A stretch of DNA of 64,000 nucleotides, taken from Actinomycetota bacterium. Its GTDB lineage: Bacteria > Actinomycetota > Acidimicrobiia > Acidimicrobiales > Ilumatobacteraceae. Where the stretch lies: positions 30,190-94,189 of the forward strand of contig CAUJET010000056.1 of the NCBI GenBank assembly GCA_963169665.1. The letters run 5' to 3'. Shown one piece after another: positions 1-9,470 of the stretch. The position numbers were made by a program, and so were the translations under genes. How positions within the stretch are numbered: position 1 is the first letter of the stretch; every line of letters begins with the position of its first letter. The notes below the pieces were generated by a model that worked only from the letters and a program-made list of their open reading frames with translations, did not search any database and had not been told where the DNA came from.

Positions 1-1071
1 CTCGCCCACCTCGCCGACCTCGCAGTCCTGGAACGTGTCGGTGTCGACGATGCGCACCTCCACACCCGGGCCGGGCAGGCCGCAGCTGCGCAGGCGGTGC
101 CGGTTCGGGCCGTCGACGTCGTGGTCGGCGGGCGACAGGTTCACCACGGCACCCGTGGTCTCGGTGAGGCCGTACGCCTGCCAGAACTTGCACTGGAAGG
201 TCTGCACGCTCTTCGCGAGCACCTCTTCGCTGATGGGCGACGCGCCGTAGACGAGCACCCGCAGACTCGAGAAGTCGGCCTGGTCGACACCGGGGATCAT
301 CAGCATGAACTGCAGCACGGCCGGCACCAGGAACCCGTGGGTGATGCCCTCGGCACCGATGAGCCCGATCAGCGCCGCCGGGTCGAGGTCGCGCACGATC
401 ACGCTGCGCGCCCCCTCGTACTGACCGGCGACTGCCCAACCACCGCCACCGATGTGGAACAGCGGCATCGCCACCAGATTCACCGCGTCGGGCGACAGCT
501 CCCACATCTCCTTCGCCAACGGCAGCAGCCCGAAGAAGTTCGCGTTGGAGAGCATCACGCCCTTGGGACGACCGGTCGTGCCGCTCGAGTACAGCTGGAA
601 CGCGACGTCGTCGTCGGCGCTCGGTGTGCCCGGATCGGCGGTGGGCTGCGCTGCGACCGCATCCTCGTAGTCCGTGCCGATCACCAGGATCGTGGTCGCG
701 GTGGTGAGGTTGGCCCGGATGGCGTCGAGCACAGGTACGAACTCCGCGCCGACGATCAGCACCTTCGCTTCGGCGTCGTTGACGATGTACTCCACCTCGG
801 GCGGAGCGAGCCGCCAGTTCACGTCGACGCACACCGCGTTCAGCAGCGCGGCGCCGTAGAACACCTCGAAGTGCTCGATGCCGTTCTTGTCGAGGAACGC
901 GACGCGGTCCTGGTTGCCGACCCCTGCTGCAGCGAACAGGTTGGCCACCTGCCCTGCGCGTGCGTACAGCTCACCCCAGCTGACCCGCCGATCGCCCTGC
1001 ACGAGCGACACCTGGTCGGCCCGTTCGGCTCCGTGCACGCGAATGATGTCCGACACCGTGTTGATCCCCAT
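1..1071 (-). CDS. AMP-binding acyl-CoA synthetase, 3' end outside window
   Basis: The enzyme activates a carboxylic or fatty acid with ATP and loads it on CoA. The visible 357 codons begin MGINTVSDIIRVHGAERADQ and contain the adenylation P-loop YSSGTTGRPKGV at about residues 161-172, followed by a QAYGLTETTG segment typical of the ANL superfamily. Relatives are about 500-550 residues, so roughly a third (the C-terminal lid domain) lies beyond base 1. The ATG at 1071 is chosen because a TACATT -10 box (1084-1079) stands 7 nt upstream, suggesting a leaderless transcript. The substrate cannot be told from the sequence. Confidence 0.9.
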   Translation of the reverse strand, partial: MGINTVSDIIRVHGAERADQVSLVQGDRRVSWGELYARAGQVANLFAAAGVGNQDRVAFLDKNGIEHFEVFYGAALLNAVCVDVNWRLAPPEVEYIVNDAEAKVLIVGAEFVPVLDAIRANLTTATTILVIGTDYEDAVAAQPTADPGTPSADDDVAFQLYSSGTTGRPKGVMLSNANFFGLLPLAKEMWELSPDAVNLVAMPLFHIGGGGWAVAGQYEGARSVIVRDLDPAALIGLIGAEGITHGFLVPAVLQFMLMIPGVDQADFSSLRVLVYGASPISEEVLAKSVQTFQCKFWQAYGLTETTGAVVNLSPADHDVDGPNRHRLRSCGLPGPGVEVRIVDTDTFQDCEVGEVGE

Positions 1072-1114
1072 GGCCCGAAATGTAGTGGGCACAGGCGGAA
1101 CGGTCGACGGGGAG

Positions 1115-3499
1115 TCAACGCCCGCGGGCCGCTCGCATCTCCGCGAGATACGCCGACAACTCGGCGAACGGCAGCGGCCGGCACAGGCCATAGCCCTGCA
1201 GGCCGTCGATGCCGACGTCTCGCAGCGCCGACGCCTCCGGCTCAGTCTCCACACCCTCGGCGATCACGAGCGCACCGAGATGGTGCGCGACGTCGTTGGC
1301 GAGCGCGACGACTCGCTCGCGACGCTCGTCCTCGTGCAGCCCCGAGACGAGCGAGCGGTCGAGCTTCACGAGATCGATCGGCATGCCGGCCAGACGGCCG
1401 ACCGTGGAGCGGCCGACCCCGAAGTCGTCGATCGCGAGGCGGACGCCGAGCGCTTGGAACCGCGCCGCGTCGGCAGCGAGCCCCTCGAGCCCCACGTGCT
1501 CGGTGAGTTCGAGCACCAACGAGTCCGACGGCACTCCTGATTCGACGAGTTCGCGCTCGACCAGCGAGAACGTCCGGGGATCCGACAGCAGACTCGGTGC
1601 CAGGTTGACCGACACCGACTCGAGCAGGCCGTCCGACCGCCAACGACGCAATGCAGTGAGCGCCTGGCGCAGCACGATGCCGAACAGCTCCGCCGCCGCG
1701 CCCTGGCTCGCTGCCGCCGCGACGATCTGCTCGCTCGGCAGGTCGCCGAGCTCGGGGTGCCAGCACCGCACCAACGCCTCGGCCGACCGGATCTCACCGC
1801 TGCGCGCGCTCACGACCGGTTGGTACGCGACATGGATCGCGTCGTGGCGGATCGCCCAGGCGACATGTGCATCGGTGTGCAGCGCCACCTCGGCCGCGTC
1901 GACGTCGCCCGGCACGAAGCGCGAGGTCGCCGACGGGGTTCCCGTCCGAGCGGCCACGGCCCGAGCCCGGGCTGCGAGCAGCCCGAACCGGCTGCCGTCG
2001 TCGGGGCCCGCTGCGATGCCGATGCTCGCCGAGAGATGCACCTGCTCGACCCCGACCGACACCGGCCGGTCGAACAGGCCGTGGACCGACGCAGCGATCT
2101 GCAACGGGTCGACGGTCAGGGCACCGTCGACCGCCGGCACCACGAAGACGAGGTGCCGGTCGCTCAACCGTGCGACATGAGCACCCACCGGACGTGCCCA
2201 TCCCAGGCGCTGCAGGACGCTGTCGAGCGCGGCAGCCTCGCCCCGATCGCCCAGCACCATGCCGACCCGATCGAGCCCACGGACCTCGACGACGAGCACG
2301 AACACCGTCCGGCCTGCGGCCAGCCATCCGTCGCAGACCCGGCCGATCCGTTCGACCGCGCCAGCGCCCACGTGGAGGCCGCGCCGGTGCTGGGCGGCGG
2401 CCTCGTCGAGGGCGCGCTGGTCGGCAGAGGCGTCGGACGCGACGCCCACCACCCACGCGGGGTCGGTGTCGGCCACCGACGCCGAGACGTCGATCCACCG
2501 GTCGTCGTTGCCGTGCAACGGCACACGGGCGTCCACGCGCCCGTCAGCGGCCATCGTCAGCAACGTCCGCTTCACCGGCAGGCGGGCATCCACCCGCAAC
2601 GACTGCAGCACCGAGTCGAGCGACCGACCCTCGTCGTCGTGCCGGCGCTCGGTACCGACACGCCCGTCGGCGAGCAACTCCCACGCCGCGCCGCTCGCGA
2701 CGAAGCGTCCCGACGCCGGCTGGTACTCCCACCACGCCACCTCGGCGACCTCACACGCGAGATCGCTCCGGACCGCGAGCCGTCCGATCCGCTCGCCGGC
2801 CACCGCCGTCTCCACCTCCAACACGTCGAGCCGCTCGTCTCGATGACGGTGCTGGCGCAGCACGATCGCCACGACGGCCACCACCAGCGGGGCAGACCCC
2901 CACCCGGTCAGCAACTCAGCCAGCACCGGCTCCACGAGGAACGACGCGACCAGGATCGCGATCGCGCCGCCGACCCCGGCAGCGAACGTCGCGCGCTCCA
3001 CCCGATCGTCCCACCGCGACCACACCGACACCAGACCCGCAACCACGAGCAGGGCCGCAGGCGCGGCGGTGACCGCCACCAACGACCCGTACCGGAGCAT
3101 GCCGGAGGAAGCCACGTCGTGGCGCGACACGAACTCGCTCATCGGCCACAGCACGAGGCGGACGGCGCCCACGCACCCCAGCAGGAGCATCGTCCACCGG
3201 GGCACGTGCACACCCGCGAGCCGCGCTGCCACCGGCACGAGGACGATCGCGGCCGCGACGAGCAGTACCGACCGCACGAACGCGATCTGGTCGATGCGGT
3301 GCGCCGGAGACGACAACATCCACACGTTCGAGAGCAGGCCGGCACTGAGCACGAACGCCAGGCCGGCGAGCCAGGGTGCGCTGCGATCGCGCCCTGCCCG
3401 GCGTGCCAGCCCCACCCGCTCCACCACCACGAACGCGGCGGCACCAGCGATCAGCAACTGCGACCCCACGGACCACGCCGGCACCTGATCGAACGACAT
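1115..3499 (-). CDS. Membrane EAL-domain protein with degenerate GGDEF domain
   Basis: Probable cyclic-di-GMP phosphodiesterase of 794 aa. The first ~230 residues form several hydrophobic membrane segments, then come a PAS-like stretch and a GGDEF-fold region in which the signature is replaced by LSDRH, so cyclase activity is unlikely. The C-terminal EAL domain keeps EALVR, LELTEHV, DDFGVG, KLDRS, AEGVET and a GYGLCRPLP ending, so the hydrolytic site looks intact. Start ATG at 3499 is preferred over an upstream in-frame codon because a GAGAGGAAG ribosome site precedes it. It would act at the inner membrane, sensing an unknown signal through its N-terminal part. Confidence 0.88.
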   Translation of the reverse strand: MSFDQVPAWSVGSQLLIAGAAAFVVVERVGLARRAGRDRSAPWLAGLAFVLSAGLLSNVWMLSSPAHRIDQIAFVRSVLLVAAAIVLVPVAARLAGVHVPRWTMLLLGCVGAVRLVLWPMSEFVSRHDVASSGMLRYGSLVAVTAAPAALLVVAGLVSVWSRWDDRVERATFAAGVGGAIAILVASFLVEPVLAELLTGWGSAPLVVAVVAIVLRQHRHRDERLDVLEVETAVAGERIGRLAVRSDLACEVAEVAWWEYQPASGRFVASGAAWELLADGRVGTERRHDDEGRSLDSVLQSLRVDARLPVKRTLLTMAADGRVDARVPLHGNDDRWIDVSASVADTDPAWVVGVASDASADQRALDEAAAQHRRGLHVGAGAVERIGRVCDGWLAAGRTVFVLVVEVRGLDRVGMVLGDRGEAAALDSVLQRLGWARPVGAHVARLSDRHLVFVVPAVDGALTVDPLQIAASVHGLFDRPVSVGVEQVHLSASIGIAAGPDDGSRFGLLAARARAVAARTGTPSATSRFVPGDVDAAEVALHTDAHVAWAIRHDAIHVAYQPVVSARSGEIRSAEALVRCWHPELGDLPSEQIVAAAASQGAAAELFGIVLRQALTALRRWRSDGLLESVSVNLAPSLLSDPRTFSLVERELVESGVPSDSLVLELTEHVGLEGLAADAARFQALGVRLAIDDFGVGRSTVGRLAGMPIDLVKLDRSLVSGLHEDERRERVVALANDVAHHLGALVIAEGVETEPEASALRDVGIDGLQGYGLCRPLPFAELSAYLAEMRAARGR

Positions 3500-3647
3500 C
3501 GCTTCCTCTCTTCGACGATCGGGCCCTCTGCTCGATCGGCACCGAACGGTGCAGAGATGTAGGACGCTTCGGGCGAGGGCACGGGTTCCTCGACCGGCGC
3601 GGTCGAGGGTCACATCGATCGACGCGACGTGCGGGCGATGACGTGCG

Positions 3648-4889
3648 TCAGCGCGGTGCGATGCGAAGCCTCGACGAGGCGAACGCCGTCAGACACACAT
3701 GGCTCACCGCGGCGACGGTGAGCGACGTCCCGGCCGTCGTCGCCGAGGCGATCGCGCCCCATGCCGCAGCACCCACCGAGGTGCCGAGCCACACCATGAG
3801 CATCACCATCGACGATGCCCGCCCACGCACCCACGACGGCAACAGCTCGGTGTAGGTGGTGAACACGACGTTGAGCGTCGCCATGCTGCCGGCACCGCCC
3901 AGCGCCAGACCCGCCATCGCCACCGGCAGCGAGTGGGTGGCGCCCACCACGACGGCACCCGATGCCCATACCACCGCCGCCATGAACACCACCACATCGG
4001 GCGGCAGCCGGCGATTCACGCGAGGCAGCAACCACACGGCACCGACCGCACCCACGCCGATCGCTGCAGACAGCAGACCGAACTGCGAGGGGGTGACGTC
4101 GAGCTGACGCCGTGCAACCACCGGCATCAGCGCCACCAACGCCGATGTGCACAGCATCGACAGCGCGATCCTGGCCGCGAGTCCGGGGAGCCGAGGCGTG
4201 TGGCGCACGTACCGCAGACCGGTGCGCACCGCCTGCCAGACCGGCTCGGCGACGTGCTCGGGACCTCGATCGGGATCGGGCACCGGCCGATAGCTGCGGG
4301 CCACGACCACGATCCCGAGGAACGAGGCGGCGTTCACGGCGAACACCGCGCCCGCACCGGCGATCGCGATGATCACGCCGGCGAACGCCGGCCCGAGCGA
4401 CTGGGCGACGTTGCTCGAGATCACGTTCAGGCCGATCGCCTTGCCGAGTTCGGAACGATCGACGAGCTCGGGCGTCACCGCCATGAAGACCGGCGCAGCG
4501 AGCGTGAGCACCGTCGACAGCACGAACGTGAACGCGAGCAGCACCGGCATCGCCAGGGCGTCGGCGCCGGCAAGCACTGCGAGCGCACCGGCGAGCGCCA
4601 TCGACACGAGCTGGGTGACGATCATCAGCCGACGGCGGTCGACCACGTCGGCGAGCGCACCGGCGGGCAGCGCCACCAGGAACCCGGGCACCGCCCACGC
4701 GGTCTGCACCAGACCGATCAACGTCGGCGACTCGGTCAATTCGGTCGCCGCCCAGCTCGCGCCGACGGTGTGCATCACCGTGCCCACGTTCGACACGACC
4801 GACGCCAGCCACAGGTTGCGGAACAGCCGGACCCGCAGCGGTGACCACGGGCCGGGTGCGCCGACCGCGGCGTCGGTCGGCGCGGTCAC
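3648..4889 (-). CDS. MFS exporter
   Basis: A 413-aa major facilitator protein with about twelve hydrophobic segments, beginning GTG (MTAPTDAAVGAPGPW). The early LFRNLWLASVVSNVGTVMH segment and the overall pattern match the MFS_3 group of EntS-like exporters, usually drug, siderophore or metabolite efflux pumps. It lies on the same strand as the nitroreductase upstream, about 60 bases away, so co-transcription is possible. No substrate can be assigned. Confidence 0.88.
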   Translation of the reverse strand: MTAPTDAAVGAPGPWSPLRVRLFRNLWLASVVSNVGTVMHTVGASWAATELTESPTLIGLVQTAWAVPGFLVALPAGALADVVDRRRLMIVTQLVSMALAGALAVLAGADALAMPVLLAFTFVLSTVLTLAAPVFMAVTPELVDRSELGKAIGLNVISSNVAQSLGPAFAGVIIAIAGAGAVFAVNAASFLGIVVVARSYRPVPDPDRGPEHVAEPVWQAVRTGLRYVRHTPRLPGLAARIALSMLCTSALVALMPVVARRQLDVTPSQFGLLSAAIGVGAVGAVWLLPRVNRRLPPDVVVFMAAVVWASGAVVVGATHSLPVAMAGLALGGAGSMATLNVVFTTYTELLPSWVRGRASSMVMLMVWLGTSVGAAAWGAIASATTAGTSLTVAAVSHVCLTAFASSRLRIAPR

Positions 4890-4950
4890 GCGCAGCCGAT
4901 GACGTGGCCGACGGTGTCGTCGACGGGGTGATCGAAACCGTCGGCTGACA

Positions 4951-5601
4951 TCAGCGGCGCTTGTCGCCCCACGAATCCCAGTGCGTCACGGCGGCTGCGG
5001 GCTTGCGGGGCGCGATCCCGAAGTTGCCGGTCGGGTACCCGAGCGGGGTGAGCGCGGCGACCTCGTAGCGCCCCTCGGGCGCGCCGAGCAGGGCGAGCAC
5101 CTCGGCGGTGTGGATACGGATGACCGTCGTGAGCGCGGTCCCGAGCCCGAGCGCTCGAGCGGCGACACAGAAGTTCTGCACCGCCGGATAGACGCTCGCG
5201 TCGAGCCGCCCGATGTCCATCGGCCCCTCCTCGTCGCTGGGCGACCACGGGATGAGCGGCTGCAGGAACACGACGATCACCGGCACGTCACCGAGATGGT
5301 CGGCCAGATGACGGCTCGCGTCGCGGGTGCGCCGCCACGCCGCAGCCTGCCGCTCGTCGGCAAAGGTCGACGGCTCGGGCAACGACCGCTCGTATCGATC
5401 GAACGCCGTGCGGTACAGCTCACCCAGCGCCGCCCGCTTGGCCGGATCCTGCACCACCACGTACTGCTGCGGCTGGACGTTGCCACCGCTCGGCGCCTGC
5501 TGCGCCGCCCGCAGGCACGTCTCGATGTCTGCCTGCTCCACCGGCCGGTCGCTGTAGCGCCGCATCGCCCGTGTGGTCATGATCGCCTCGATCGTGTCCA
5601 T
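4951..5601 (-). CDS. Nitroreductase-family flavoprotein
   Basis: A 216-aa FMN-dependent oxidoreductase. The N-terminal RRYSDRPV and the AAQQAPSGGNVQPQQYVVV segments are the FMN-binding hallmarks of the nitroreductase/NADH oxidase fold, and the length is typical. It would reduce nitro compounds, quinones or other electrophiles with NAD(P)H in the cytosol. An upstream GAGAGGGGATC ribosome site supports the ATG at 5601, so unlike many neighbours this gene has a leader. Confidence 0.9.
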   Translation of the reverse strand: MDTIEAIMTTRAMRRYSDRPVEQADIETCLRAAQQAPSGGNVQPQQYVVVQDPAKRAALGELYRTAFDRYERSLPEPSTFADERQAAAWRRTRDASRHLADHLGDVPVIVVFLQPLIPWSPSDEEGPMDIGRLDASVYPAVQNFCVAARALGLGTALTTVIRIHTAEVLALLGAPEGRYEVAALTPLGYPTGNFGIAPRKPAAAVTHWDSWGDKRR

Positions 5602-5665
5602 CGTGATCCCCTCTCCTCGTGCTCACCCGGTCAGCGGGGGCGCACGGCCGCCGCTGCCAGCCCCG

Positions 5666-6448
5666 TCATCGCCCCTCGAACCTCGGCGTCCGCTGCTCCT
5701 TGATCGCGTCGACCGCCTCCGCGTGATCGTGCGACAGGAAGCACGGGATCTCCAACGACGTCGACAGGTCGAAGCTGTCGAGCAACGCACGCTTCAACTG
5801 TTGGTTCACCGAGATCTTCGTGCCCCGTACGGCGAGCGGCGGCTGGGCAGCGATGCGCTCCGCCCATGCGAGCGCCCGGACTGCCACTTCCTCGGCCGGA
5901 CACGCCTCGACGGCGACGCCGAGCCGGACCGCCTCGTCGGCACGCAACGGATCGCCCAGCAACAGGTGCCGCTTCGCCGCCAACGGTCCGAGCAGCAGCG
6001 GCCAGATGGCTGCGCCACCGTCACCGGCGACCAATCCGACGTTCACGTGCGGATCGACGATCACCGCCCGTTCGCTCATCACGATCAGGTCGCACAGCAA
6101 TGCGATCGACGCCCCCAACCCGGCTGCCGACCCGTTGAGCCCGCACACGATCGGCACTTCGATGTCCAGCAGGTCCCAGATGATCTGCTTCGCGTCGCGC
6201 CGCAACGAGTCGAGCTTGGTCTGGTCTCGGAGCTGCGGGAACCAGTCGAAGTCACCACCCGCGCTGAAGGCCCGCTTCGCCCCACCGGTGAGCACGATCG
6301 CCCGCGCATCGGCCTCTCGCTTGAGCGTCGCGAACAGCTCACGGAAGTCGTCGTGGAGCAGCTGATCGACCGCGTTCATCGCCGACGTGGGATGGTCGAT
6401 CGTGGCGATCAGGAGATGGTCACGTCGCTCGAGTCGGATCGCCTGCAC
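5666..6448 (-). CDS. Crotonase-fold protein lacking the hydratase glutamates
   Basis: A 260-aa enoyl-CoA hydratase/isomerase-superfamily protein with the oxyanion-hole segments SAGGDFDWF and GLNGSAAGLGASIALLCD. In true hydratases two glutamates act as acid and base; by my alignment they fall on Ser (SIALLCD) and His (VDPHVNVGL), so water addition is doubtful and another crotonase reaction such as isomerisation or hydrolysis is more likely. The start is GTG at 6448, read directly from a TACGGT -10 box 6 nt upstream (6460-6455). It is divergent from the GH18 gene across only 35 bases. Confidence 0.85.
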   Translation of the reverse strand: MQAIRLERRDHLLIATIDHPTSAMNAVDQLLHDDFRELFATLKREADARAIVLTGGAKRAFSAGGDFDWFPQLRDQTKLDSLRRDAKQIIWDLLDIEVPIVCGLNGSAAGLGASIALLCDLIVMSERAVIVDPHVNVGLVAGDGGAAIWPLLLGPLAAKRHLLLGDPLRADEAVRLGVAVEACPAEEVAVRALAWAERIAAQPPLAVRGTKISVNQQLKRALLDSFDLSTSLEIPCFLSHDHAEAVDAIKEQRTPRFEGR

Positions 6449-6454
6449 GCTCCG

Positions 6455-6477
6455 ACCGTAGCGGTCGCCACTAGGGT
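6455..6477. promoter_or_regulatory. Compact divergent leaderless promoter pair
   Basis: The 35-base space between two divergent start codons (6448 and 6484) holds two -10 boxes: TACGGT on the minus strand at 6460-6455 and TAGGGT on the plus strand at 6472-6477. Each is exactly 6 nt from its start codon. The -35 region of each promoter must therefore fall at or inside the other gene's 5' end, so the two polymerases should exclude each other. Confidence 0.6.
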
Positions 6478-6483
6478 CGGTTC

Positions 6484-7782
6484 ATGCCCGAGCACGATGC
6501 GGCGGACGTGCGCGTCCCGTCACCGCCGCCCGCCACCGGCCGGAGGACAGGGCTGTTCGCGACGGCCGCGTTGGCCGTGGCCGGCGTGGTGGGCGCCCTC
6601 GGCTTCGCCGCCACCCGCGAGACCTGGGAACGCAGCGGCCCACCCATCCGGGTGGCGAGCTGGGCGCCGTACTGGCAGCCCGACACGGCGTTGGCGTCGT
6701 ACCAGGCCAACAGCGACCTCTTCGCCGACGTGTCGGTGGTCGCGTTCTCGGCCACCGACACCACCACCATCTCCACCTACGACGGGCTGCCCGACGACAC
6801 GATCGACACCTATCGGGCCGCCACCGTCGCAGTCGGCACCCCGCTCATCGCCACGATCTTCGACGACTCGCCATCGGGCACGATGGCCGCGATCCTCGCG
6901 GACCCGACCACCCGGAGCGCCCACGTGCAGACCGTCGTCGACGTCGTGGTGAACGGCGGCTTCGACGGCGTCGACCTCGACTACGAGACCTTCGCGTTCT
7001 CCGACGGACGCGACACCTGGGCCAGCACTCGACCGAACTGGATCGCGTTCCTCACCGAGCTCGCCGCCCGGCTCGACCCGATCGACAAGCAACTCATCGT
7101 CAGCGTGCCTCCGGTGTACGACGGCGGGCAGACCGACGCAAGTGGCTACTGGGTGTACGACTACGCCGCCATGGGCGAGGTGGTCGACCGCATCCGCGTG
7201 ATGGCCTACGACTACTCCTTCGCCGGCGGTTCGCCGGGGCCGATCGCTCCGATCGACTGGGTGCGGTCGCTCGTCGACGCGATCACCGAGCTCGTGCCAC
7301 CGGAGAAGGTCGACCTCGGGGTGCCCACCTACGGCTACGACTGGGTGCTCTCCGTGGCAGGCGTGTGCCCCGCCGACCAGCAACCCGAGACCAAGGCGAT
7401 GTCCACCGTGCGTGCCGCTCGCACCATCGCCGAGCGCGGCATCACGCCCGTGTGGGACCCGGTCACCGAGGAACGCACCTTCGACTACGTCGACACGCTC
7501 ACCGGCACCGATTCGGCCGGCACCCCGGTGTCGTGCACCGTGAGCCGCCGCGTCCACTATCTCGACGCCGTCGCGGTCCACCGTCGGGCCTGGCTCGCCC
7601 ACCGGAACGATCTCCACGGTGTGGCGCTGTGGGCGCTCGGCAACGACGACCCGCTCACCTGGGACGGCCTGCGCGCAGCCCGCCTCGGCCAGGAGTCGTG
7701 GAACGACCCGACCACCGCCACGACCGGGTCGGTCGCGGGATCGACACCGGGCACCGCCGCGCCGGCGATCACGACACCCTGA
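6484..7782 (+). CDS. Glycosyl hydrolase family 18-type protein, membrane anchored
   Basis: A 432-aa protein with an N-terminal hydrophobic segment (about residues 20-42) that is probably a signal anchor, then a GH18 TIM barrel. The catalytic motif appears as FDGVDLDYE with the proton-donor Glu, and VMAYDYSF fits the later barrel strand seen in chitinase and spore-peptidoglycan hydrolase (YaaH-like) relatives. Likely an extracytoplasmic enzyme acting on N-acetylglucosamine polymers such as peptidoglycan or chitin. The ATG lies 6 nt after a TAGGGT -10 box, so the mRNA is probably leaderless. The stop codon sits inside a 14-bp tandem repeat. Confidence 0.85.
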   Translation: MPEHDAADVRVPSPPPATGRRTGLFATAALAVAGVVGALGFAATRETWERSGPPIRVASWAPYWQPDTALASYQANSDLFADVSVVAFSATDTTTISTYDGLPDDTIDTYRAATVAVGTPLIATIFDDSPSGTMAAILADPTTRSAHVQTVVDVVVNGGFDGVDLDYETFAFSDGRDTWASTRPNWIAFLTELAARLDPIDKQLIVSVPPVYDGGQTDASGYWVYDYAAMGEVVDRIRVMAYDYSFAGGSPGPIAPIDWVRSLVDAITELVPPEKVDLGVPTYGYDWVLSVAGVCPADQQPETKAMSTVRAARTIAERGITPVWDPVTEERTFDYVDTLTGTDSAGTPVSCTVSRRVHYLDAVAVHRRAWLAHRNDLHGVALWALGNDDPLTWDGLRAARLGQESWNDPTTATTGSVAGSTPGTAAPAITTP

Positions 7783-7823
7783 TCACGACACCCTGACCAT
7801 GACGCCCTGATCACGACGGGACC
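7768..7823 (+). repeat. 14-bp tandem repeat across the GH18 stop codon
   Basis: The unit ATCACGACACCCTG occurs at 7768-7781 and 7782-7795, then diverges in copies at 7796-7809 and 7810-7823. Each unit junction recreates TGA (7780, 7794, 7808). Because 14 is not a multiple of three, the copies provide a stop in all three frames just after the gene. Confidence 0.9.
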
Positions 7824-7904
7824 TCCGGCACTGGGGATCGGCGCCCCGCCGACGGACGCTGGGGGCAGGAACCACCGTTCCGCTCCGACCCGAAGGGGGC
7901 CGTC

Positions 7905-9470
7905 ATGATGATCGCCGCCACCCTGATCCTGGTCATGCTCGTCGCCGTGGTCGCGATGGGTCTCACCGCCGGCCGACGCCGGCCACCGATGGTCGACCGC
8001 GAGTCTGCGAGCACCTCCGCCGTCGGGCCCACGGCCCACCGCCGCCCTCCCGATCGCGCTGTCGCACGGCATCATCAGCCGCGCGACGTCGACCCCCAGC
8101 TCGGCATCCAGCTCGATCGTTGGGTCGCCGCCGGCCTCCTCACGCCGCTGGAAGCCGACGAGATCGCCGCCCATGAACGGCGCACTCATCCGGCACCCGC
8201 TGGCCCCGTGACCGCCGGCCGCCCGCCGGCGACCGTCTCCACCCGACGGATCCCGGTCGTCGCCGAAGCCCTCGGCTACATCGGCGGCATCCTCGGCACG
8301 GTCGGGCTCGTCCTCCTCGTCGCCCGTTCCTGGGACGACCTCGCCACGCCTACCCGTCTCGGTCTGGCGGGCGCCGCCGCCGTCAGCCTCGTGATCGCCG
8401 GGTGGATGGTGAACGAAGCGGCCGACCCGGCGTTCGCCCGACTGCGCTGGACGCTCTGGCTCGCCGCGACCGCAGCGACCGGCCTGTTCGTCGGCGTGAT
8501 CGCCGACCGGACCCTCGGCCTCGAACCCGACGAGCGGATCGCGCTCGCCGTCGCCATGGCCGTCGCGATCGAGAGCGCGGTGCTCTGGTGGAACCGGCCT
8601 CGTCCCGTGCAGCACGTGACGATGCTCGGCGGGTTCGCCCTCGCCACCGCCCTGTTCGTCGAGGAGTTCGCTGGCGAGGTCACCACCGGCACCACGCTGT
8701 GGGTGCTGGGCGCGGCCCTCACGATCCTCGGCATGCGCCGCCTGACGACCCTGCCGATCATCACCCTCGCCGCCGGCGCGATCACCACGGTCGCAGGCAC
8801 GCTCGTCGTCGCCAGCGGTCGTGAAGGCCTCGGGTTCCCCCTCGTGTGCGTGGACGCTGCGGTCCTCGTCGGTCTGGCCGTCACACCGTCGGCGCAACGG
8901 CTGCCCACCGAACGGATCGTCCTCGCCGTCGTCGGTGCATTCGGTCTGCTGCAGGGCGTCCCGTCGGCGATCGCCTGGTTCGCCGAGGACGCAGGCATCG
9001 CGACCGGCCTCGTCGTCTGGAGCATCGGCGTCGGCCTCGTCGCCGTCGCCGCCCGCCGGCGCATCTGTGCCGCCGTCGCGATCGAGGTGCTCGGCAGCGT
9101 CGCCGTCATCGGCGGCGCCGCGATCACCGGTATCCAGTCGGCCGGCGTCGCCACCCTGTTCGGTGTCGCCACGGCCGTCGGGTTCGTGATGGCCGGCATG
9201 TTCCCGGGTCGGGTGCTCATGTCGCTGTTCGGCTCGGCCGGCCTCCTCGTGTTCGTCCCGTGGACGATCGCTCACTACTTCCCCGGTGAGGACAGGGCTC
9301 CGCTGCTGATCCTGGTGTCGGGTGCCCTGCTCGTGGCGATCGCCGTGCTGCTCACCCGCCAGGGCGGGCGGTTCCGGCGCGAGCTCGGCGGCGACCGGTC
9401 GTCAGATGCTCGCGGTGTCGATGTCGATGCCGAAGAACATCCGGCCGAGGGTCTCGTACAGACGCGGTGA
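7905..9470 (+). CDS. DUF2157-type multispanning membrane protein
   Basis: A 521-aa protein with a single N-terminal membrane segment, a short soluble part containing LDRWVAAGLLTPLEADEIAA (the short helical motif that opens DUF2157 proteins), and then a dozen or so hydrophobic segments from about residue 120 onward. The function of this family is unknown. A GAAGGGGG ribosome site precedes ATG 7905. The final ~23 codons run antisense through the 3' end of the opposing acyl-CoA dehydrogenase gene, which suggests loss of an earlier stop codon. Confidence 0.75.
   Translation: MMIAATLILVMLVAVVAMGLTAGRRRPPMVDRESASTSAVGPTAHRRPPDRAVARHHQPRDVDPQLGIQLDRWVAAGLLTPLEADEIAAHERRTHPAPAGPVTAGRPPATVSTRRIPVVAEALGYIGGILGTVGLVLLVARSWDDLATPTRLGLAGAAAVSLVIAGWMVNEAADPAFARLRWTLWLAATAATGLFVGVIADRTLGLEPDERIALAVAMAVAIESAVLWWNRPRPVQHVTMLGGFALATALFVEEFAGEVTTGTTLWVLGAALTILGMRRLTTLPIITLAAGAITTVAGTLVVASGREGLGFPLVCVDAAVLVGLAVTPSAQRLPTERIVLAVVGAFGLLQGVPSAIAWFAEDAGIATGLVVWSIGVGLVAVAARRRICAAVAIEVLGSVAVIGGAAITGIQSAGVATLFGVATAVGFVMAGMFPGRVLMSLFGSAGLLVFVPWTIAHYFPGEDRAPLLILVSGALLVAIAVLLTRQGGRFRRELGGDRSSDARGVDVDAEEHPAEGLVQTR

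Noticed and set aside
97..1506. Long plus-strand open frame over the synthetase gene
   Set aside because: It is antisense to clear acyl-CoA synthetase and EAL sequences, with Arg/His-rich composition typical of high-GC shadow frames.
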